Below, one piece after another: positions 60,234 through 64,000 of a stretch of 64,000 nucleotides of DNA. How positions within the stretch are numbered: position 1 is the stretch's first letter; each line of letters begins with the position of its first letter. Where the stretch lies: contig CALKBX010000020.1 in NCBI GenBank assembly GCA_937775205.1, positions 1-64,000 of the forward strand, written 5' to 3'. The notes below the pieces were generated by a model, which saw only the letters and a program-made list of their open reading frames with translations, was not told the DNA's origin and searched no databases. The stretch comes from an uncultured Verrucomicrobiae bacterium (lineage in GTDB: Bacteria; Verrucomicrobiota; Verrucomicrobiia; Limisphaerales; UBA1100). The position numbers and the translations under genes were made by a program.

Positions 60234-63161
60234 ATGGAATTCCTGCCCGCTGCCCGAAACCGGTTCGCCTCGCCGTTGATGCTGTTGCTGCGCGTGCACT
60301 GCGCGCAGGCGGCGCGCCGCTTCAAGGAGGCCAGTCAGCGCTCGGGCTTTCTCTCCGTGCTGATCGTGGGTTTCCTGCTCTTTTATCCGCTGCTCGCCGC
60401 CGGTATGTTTTATGGTGGGCTGCGCTATGTTTCAAAATTTCCCGGGCTGGGCGATCTCCTCATTGAGCGGCTCATCTTTCTGCTCTTCGCTTTTCTGTTC
60501 ATGCTGCTGCTTTTTTCCAACGTGGTGGTGGGCTACACAAACATGTTCAAAAACGAGGAGTCGCGTTTCCTCAACACTATGCCCATTCCCGCCCAATCCA
60601 TTTTCCGATGGAAACTCATCGAGACCGCCGTGGTCGCCTCGTGGGCGTTCATCGTTTTAGTGGCACCGCTGCTGCTCGCCTTCGGCATTCATCAACATGC
60701 GGACTGGTATTTTTATGTGCTCACGCCTCCACTCGTGGCGGTGTTCATCATGTTGCCGGCGGTGTTCGGCTGCTGGATCGCCGTGGCCATGGCGCGCTTT
60801 CTCGATCGCTCTCTCTTCCAAGCCACCGCCGTGCTGTTGCTGCTGGCGATGTGTTACGCGGTGAAAGTTTACCTCCAACCGGAAGCCGCCAGCGAGCAGA
60901 CGCTCGAGACCCGCGTGGTGGATCTCACGGATCGCCTGCTCGCCAAAACCGAAATCGCGCAGTTCCCTTTTCTGCCCAGCTATTGGCTCTCCAGCACGCT
61001 CACGCACTGGGTGGAAGGCGCGCGCGCGGCGGCGGGTTTCTTCGCCGCCGTGCTGATGTCCAACGTGCTCTTTTTCGGCTTCCTCGGTTTCACGCAAACG
61101 GGCCGTCATTTTTATGCATCCCTTTCCTCCACGCTCAGCCGCGGCAGCCTCGCCGGCGATTGGTCCACCGCCATGCGCCATGCGCCGCGCCTGTGCGCGC
61201 AGGTGATTTTGCTGGCGTGGTTTTTGCCGGTGGTGGATTTTGCGCCGCTCCAAAAACATTGGCGAGGAGAACTCGCCCCGCTCTCGGCTCACTACGCCGC
61301 GCAACGCAAGTCCGAAGATGTGGACACCCAATCGCTCGGTCGCTGGCTTACCAATCATGTGGCGGAATTGGAACCCCGCCTCGCGCGCGGCGCGCTTTAT
61401 CATTTGCAGCCAGAAATCCGCAACCTTTACCTCCGCAGCAGCTCGGGCGAGATGAGGCAATTGGGCCCAGACCTCGACCATCTTTTGCAATCCAACTTGC
61501 GCCCCAGCCTGTCCGGGCTGGATTTCGCCCGCGGCCGCACCCTGTTGCGCGGCGCTGCCGCCGAATTTGCCGCCGAGCCCGAGGCCACGCTGCTGGCGCC
61601 ATTGCCCGAATCGCAAGTGATGTTGCTGCACACACTCGGCGCGTCCCGGTTGGCAGGCCGCACGCTCACTTTCCCTGCCCAAGCCGGTGCCGATGACCCG
61701 CTGCCCGAACAAACGTACCGCCTGTTTCTCCGCCGACGGATGCCGTTGGTGGATGCCGAAAACGAGCCCACCGCGAAAAAAGTTTGGATCACTGACCACG
61801 CGAATTATTTTGAAGGCACCCTCGCGCGCAAAGGCGACGCGCTGCACCTCACACTGCCCGGCGAAACGCCCGATGAAGAAACCGGCATCCACGGCTTCGA
61901 CCTCCTCCAAATGTGGCGCACCAATTCCACAGGAAATCTGGACTGGAAACACTGGCAACTCGGCCGCGTGGAAACCCCGGTAGCCGCCCGCCCACCGCCG
62001 CCCGCCCACGCCGCCGCCCTGCCGCCACTGGCGCTGCTGGCCATTCCGCTGCTCGCTCTTTTGGCGTGGGTGTTCAACAGCCGCACCACCCATCTGCTCG
62101 CGGCCACGGTGGTCATCGGCCTGTTCATCGCATTTATGGCCGGCAGCGAACATTGGCTCGCGCGGCTCGATGGCACCGGTGGCGGCAGCGCCTTTGGCAT
62201 TTCCGGCTGGCGATTCCTTGGCGTGGGCGCGTGGCTGATGCTCGCCGCCGCGCTCCTGCAGGCGGTCACCACGATTTGGCAATCGCCGCTCGCCGCACGG
62301 TTTGAAAAGTGGTTCGAGCGCTGGCAGGAAAAACGAAGCGTGTTCAAATACGAACCGGGCTTGGCTGAACGCATTTTCAAAAAAATCCCAGGCCTCCCAT
62401 CCGACGTGCTCGCGGTGTTGCTCAAAGACATCCGAATGTTTTGGCGCGACACCGCGCAGTGGGGGCAATCGCTCATTCTCTTCGGCATCCTCGGCGTGTA
62501 TATTTTGAACCTTCGATTCTTTACCGAGCAGTTCACCTCACTCTTCACCGGCGGCCAGTTTGGGGGTGATTACTTTTTCAAGCTGGTCAGCTTCATGAAC
62601 CTCGCCGCTTGCGCGCTGAACCTCGCTACGCTGACCACGCGCTTCGTGTATCCGCAATTTTCGCTGGAAGGCAAACGGCTCTGGATCGTGGGCCTCTCGC
62701 CGCTGGGCCTCTCGCGCGTGGTGAAAGTGAAGTTCATGCTCGCCTCGACCATCTCGCTGCTCATCAGCCTACCGCTCATTTGGTTTTCGTGCCGCATGCT
62801 GCAGCTGCCGATGGGGCAGATGCTGTTCTTCATGGCCGCCATCTCCATCATGTCCGTGGCCCTCAACGGCCTCGCCGTGGGTATGGGCGTGATGTATCCC
62901 AATCTTAAAGAGGATAACCCCAGCAAAATCGTTGCCGGATTTGGCGGCACGTTCTGCCTCGTGCTCAGCTTCGTGTATATCGGCCTGGCGGTGATGTTGC
63001 TCGGCGCAGGCTCGCCCTTCGGCTCGCCATGGCAAGTCTTCGGCCGGCATCCGATGGAAATCCGGATGATTTATCTCGGCATGTTTCTCGTGTTCTCAAC
63101 CATCGTCGGCCTCGGCCCGTTGAGCTACGCGCTGAGCCGCGTAAAAAAATTCGAACATTAG
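60234..63161 (+). CDS. Very large ABC transporter permease-like membrane protein
   Basis: 975 residues. N-terminal half: about six helices (SGFLSVLIVGFLLFYPLLAA; RLIFLLFAFLFMLLLFSNVV; FIVLVAPLLLAFG). Middle (about 370-590): a large soluble segment, mostly outside. C-terminal half: several more helices (AALPPLALLAIPLLALLAWV; YFFKLVSFMNLAACALNLAT; GMFLVFSTIVGLGPLSYALS). Such long permeases without a partner subunit are common in Planctomycetes and Verrucomicrobia. Coupled to the preceding ATPase. Confidence 0.8.
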   Translation: MEFLPAARNRFASPLMLLLRVHCAQAARRFKEASQRSGFLSVLIVGFLLFYPLLAAGMFYGGLRYVSKFPGLGDLLIERLIFLLFAFLFMLLLFSNVVVGYTNMFKNEESRFLNTMPIPAQSIFRWKLIETAVVASWAFIVLVAPLLLAFGIHQHADWYFYVLTPPLVAVFIMLPAVFGCWIAVAMARFLDRSLFQATAVLLLLAMCYAVKVYLQPEAASEQTLETRVVDLTDRLLAKTEIAQFPFLPSYWLSSTLTHWVEGARAAAGFFAAVLMSNVLFFGFLGFTQTGRHFYASLSSTLSRGSLAGDWSTAMRHAPRLCAQVILLAWFLPVVDFAPLQKHWRGELAPLSAHYAAQRKSEDVDTQSLGRWLTNHVAELEPRLARGALYHLQPEIRNLYLRSSSGEMRQLGPDLDHLLQSNLRPSLSGLDFARGRTLLRGAAAEFAAEPEATLLAPLPESQVMLLHTLGASRLAGRTLTFPAQAGADDPLPEQTYRLFLRRRMPLVDAENEPTAKKVWITDHANYFEGTLARKGDALHLTLPGETPDEETGIHGFDLLQMWRTNSTGNLDWKHWQLGRVETPVAARPPPPAHAAALPPLALLAIPLLALLAWVFNSRTTHLLAATVVIGLFIAFMAGSEHWLARLDGTGGGSAFGISGWRFLGVGAWLMLAAALLQAVTTIWQSPLAARFEKWFERWQEKRSVFKYEPGLAERIFKKIPGLPSDVLAVLLKDIRMFWRDTAQWGQSLILFGILGVYILNLRFFTEQFTSLFTGGQFGGDYFFKLVSFMNLAACALNLATLTTRFVYPQFSLEGKRLWIVGLSPLGLSRVVKVKFMLASTISLLISLPLIWFSCRMLQLPMGQMLFFMAAISIMSVALNGLAVGMGVMYPNLKEDNPSKIVAGFGGTFCLVLSFVYIGLAVMLLGAGSPFGSPWQVFGRHPMEIRMIYLGMFLVFSTIVGLGPLSYALSRVKKFEH

Positions 63162-63243
63162 CCCGCAGATTGACCAATGCCGAATTGGGGTTCACTTGGG
63201 TTTTGCTCATTGGGCACTTGCAAACTCCGTTTGCAACCAATGC

Positions 63244-63272
63244 TTTACACCGCCGCCTTTTTTCCGTAGCTT
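63244..63272 (+). promoter_or_regulatory. Probable promoter of the coiled-coil membrane protein gene, near-leaderless
   Basis: TTTACA (63244-63249), 17-bp spacer, TAGCTT (63267-63272). The ATG at 63279 comes 7 bp after the -10 box, as in the 28211 gene, so the mRNA should begin at or next to the start codon. Confidence 0.45.
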
Positions 63273-63278
63273 TTCCCC

Positions 63279-63920
63279 ATGGCTGTTTTCGATGGGCCGG
63301 ATTTATTAGAGGAGGATTTTCCCGCTACTGCCAAAGGCGCAACTTTGGTGAATGAGGATCGTGAAGAATTGGATGATCAGGCTTCGAGTCTGCAAACCCA
63401 ACTCGCGAACCTGAATCGCGCGCGCGACAAGCTGGAGCGGGAGAAGGCCACTGTGGAGGAATCGCGCCGCCGGTTTTCGGAATTCCAAACCGGGCGCGAA
63501 GAGATGCTCCACGAGCTCACGCGTAGCCTCGGTTTACTGGAAGAAGCGCAGCTCGATGCCCAGCGCGACGCCGAACAGATGGCTCGCTCAATGGATGACC
63601 TGCGCGACGCACTCGGCAAAGTGGATGCGTTGGTGGAAGTGGACACCCATGACGAAGATTGGAAAGTGCTGCTCACCCGCAACCTCACCACCATCGAAAA
63701 TGCCCGGATGGAACTGAATTCCGCACGGTTGAAATGGACTTTACTGAGTGGCCTCCGCGACGACGAAGGCCAAGGCTTGGCCGCACCCGCACAACCGGGC
63801 CAAACGGGCTTACCGATGCCAAAAAGTTTTGGCCAACTCTGCCTGTGGGGCCTCGCTCTCACATGGCCGGTGTTGCTAATTGGCGCGGTGATCACCGCCG
63901 TGCTGCTGTTGCGGGGGTAA
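63279..63920 (+). CDS. Tail-anchored coiled-coil protein
   Basis: 213 residues. The first ~165 form long charged helices with heptads (SSLQTQLANLNRARDKLERE, KATVEESRRRFSEFQTGREE, LLEEAQLDAQRDAEQMARSM). A Gly/Pro linker precedes a single C-terminal helix (LCLWGLALTWPVLLIGAVIT) that should anchor it in the membrane with almost nothing outside. No family recognised. Two bp before the next gene, with which it likely forms an operon. Confidence 0.75.
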   Translation: MAVFDGPDLLEEDFPATAKGATLVNEDREELDDQASSLQTQLANLNRARDKLEREKATVEESRRRFSEFQTGREEMLHELTRSLGLLEEAQLDAQRDAEQMARSMDDLRDALGKVDALVEVDTHDEDWKVLLTRNLTTIENARMELNSARLKWTLLSGLRDDEGQGLAAPAQPGQTGLPMPKSFGQLCLWGLALTWPVLLIGAVITAVLLLRG

Positions 63921-63922
63921 AC

Positions 63923-64000
63923 ATGATCGGATGGTTCAAACGCAAGATTGACCCGATGACCTCGCGGTCGCGTGAACTGCACCACGAAATTGCCGACCTT
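63923..64000 (+). CDS. Unknown protein, 3' truncated by the window
   Basis: ATG at 63923. The 26 visible codons read MIGWFKRKIDPMTSRSRELH then HEIADL, a basic then helical start. The frame is open at the right edge. Close spacing after the tail-anchored protein suggests a related role. No family can be named. Confidence 0.5.
   Translation, partial: MIGWFKRKIDPMTSRSRELHHEIADL

Noticed and set aside
60657..62468. 603-codon open frame antisense to the large permease
   Set aside because: Low-complexity His/Arg/Gly/Glu translation with no start signal; the forward frame has clear membrane helices and is coupled to the ABC ATPase.

Overview
The window looks like a chromosomal segment of a Verrucomicrobiota bacterium, most like the marine Limisphaerales/Pedosphaera-type lineages; this is inferred from gene content, and no rRNA gene is present. 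The main pointers are Tat-exported Gfo/Idh/MocA oxidoreductases, two DUF1080 (3-keto-disaccharide hydrolase-type) proteins, a sialate O-acetylesterase, an FG-GAP/ASPIC-UnbV protein, a PQQ-type beta-propeller, a multihaem PA14-like cytochrome, and a 51-residue small basic protein of the kind known from the Planctomycetes-Verrucomicrobia-Chlamydiae group. I saw no phage, transposase, CRISPR array or tRNA gene.

Layout. 1-6.7 kb: the 3' end of an M20 deacylase, then a MORN/FG-GAP/ASPIC lipoprotein, a sialate O-acetylesterase, an S41 peptidase and a convergent SDR. 6.8-9.3 kb: membrane pyrophosphatase hppA with its own promoter and terminator. 9.3-14.7 kb: two paralogous Tat-type Gfo/Idh proteins (the first frameshifted) flanking small envelope proteins. 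14.9-19.2 kb: three tandem DUF4139-like secreted proteins (the third frameshifted) and a TPR-like lipoprotein. 19.2-26.6 kb: purH, a PQQ protein, an O-methyltransferase, two DUF1080 proteins and a penta-haem cytochrome broken at its third haem. 26.7-36.4 kb: trigger factor, a Gly-rich lipoprotein, DAHP synthase, a sugar nucleotidyltransferase, gpmA, ygfZ, a cyclophilin-FKBP-FKBP lipoprotein, a second cyclophilin, a NUDIX hydrolase and small proteins. 36.7-43.2 kb: korAB, pgpA, pgsA, rimO and a RodZ-like HTH membrane protein. 43.2-49.9 kb: an MBL-fold hydrolase, a GYF/cyclic-nucleotide-binding protein, an FtsK with a built-in class III cyclase, a YihY-type membrane protein and a DUF4149 protein. 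49.9-64 kb: rsfS, nadD, cstA, the small basic protein, an RsuA-type pseudouridine synthase, a broken SH3 protein, folD, an unknown envelope cluster and an ABC ATPase/giant permease pair.

The most striking item is the ftsK gene at 45006-48095. One uninterrupted 1029-codon frame joins the usual membrane domain and translocase motor, but the linker between them is a complete class III nucleotidyl cyclase domain. All six canonical catalytic positions are present (D276, K315, D319, D365, N372, R376). The next gene on the same strand (44144-44854) encodes a cyclic-nucleotide-binding domain with the ribose- and phosphate-contacting residues, but no DNA-binding domain. Together they suggest a cyclic-nucleotide circuit wired to the chromosome translocase.

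A second theme is frameshifts. Seven single-base indels in five genes all fall in exported or accessory proteins, while the housekeeping genes are intact. A third is a set of palindromic intergenic repeat families that occupy the longer convergent gene junctions. A recurrent promoter form (TTGAC-like, 16-17 bp spacer, TAnnTT or TATCCT) can be seen before several genes; two of these sit so close to the ATG that near-leaderless transcripts are expected.
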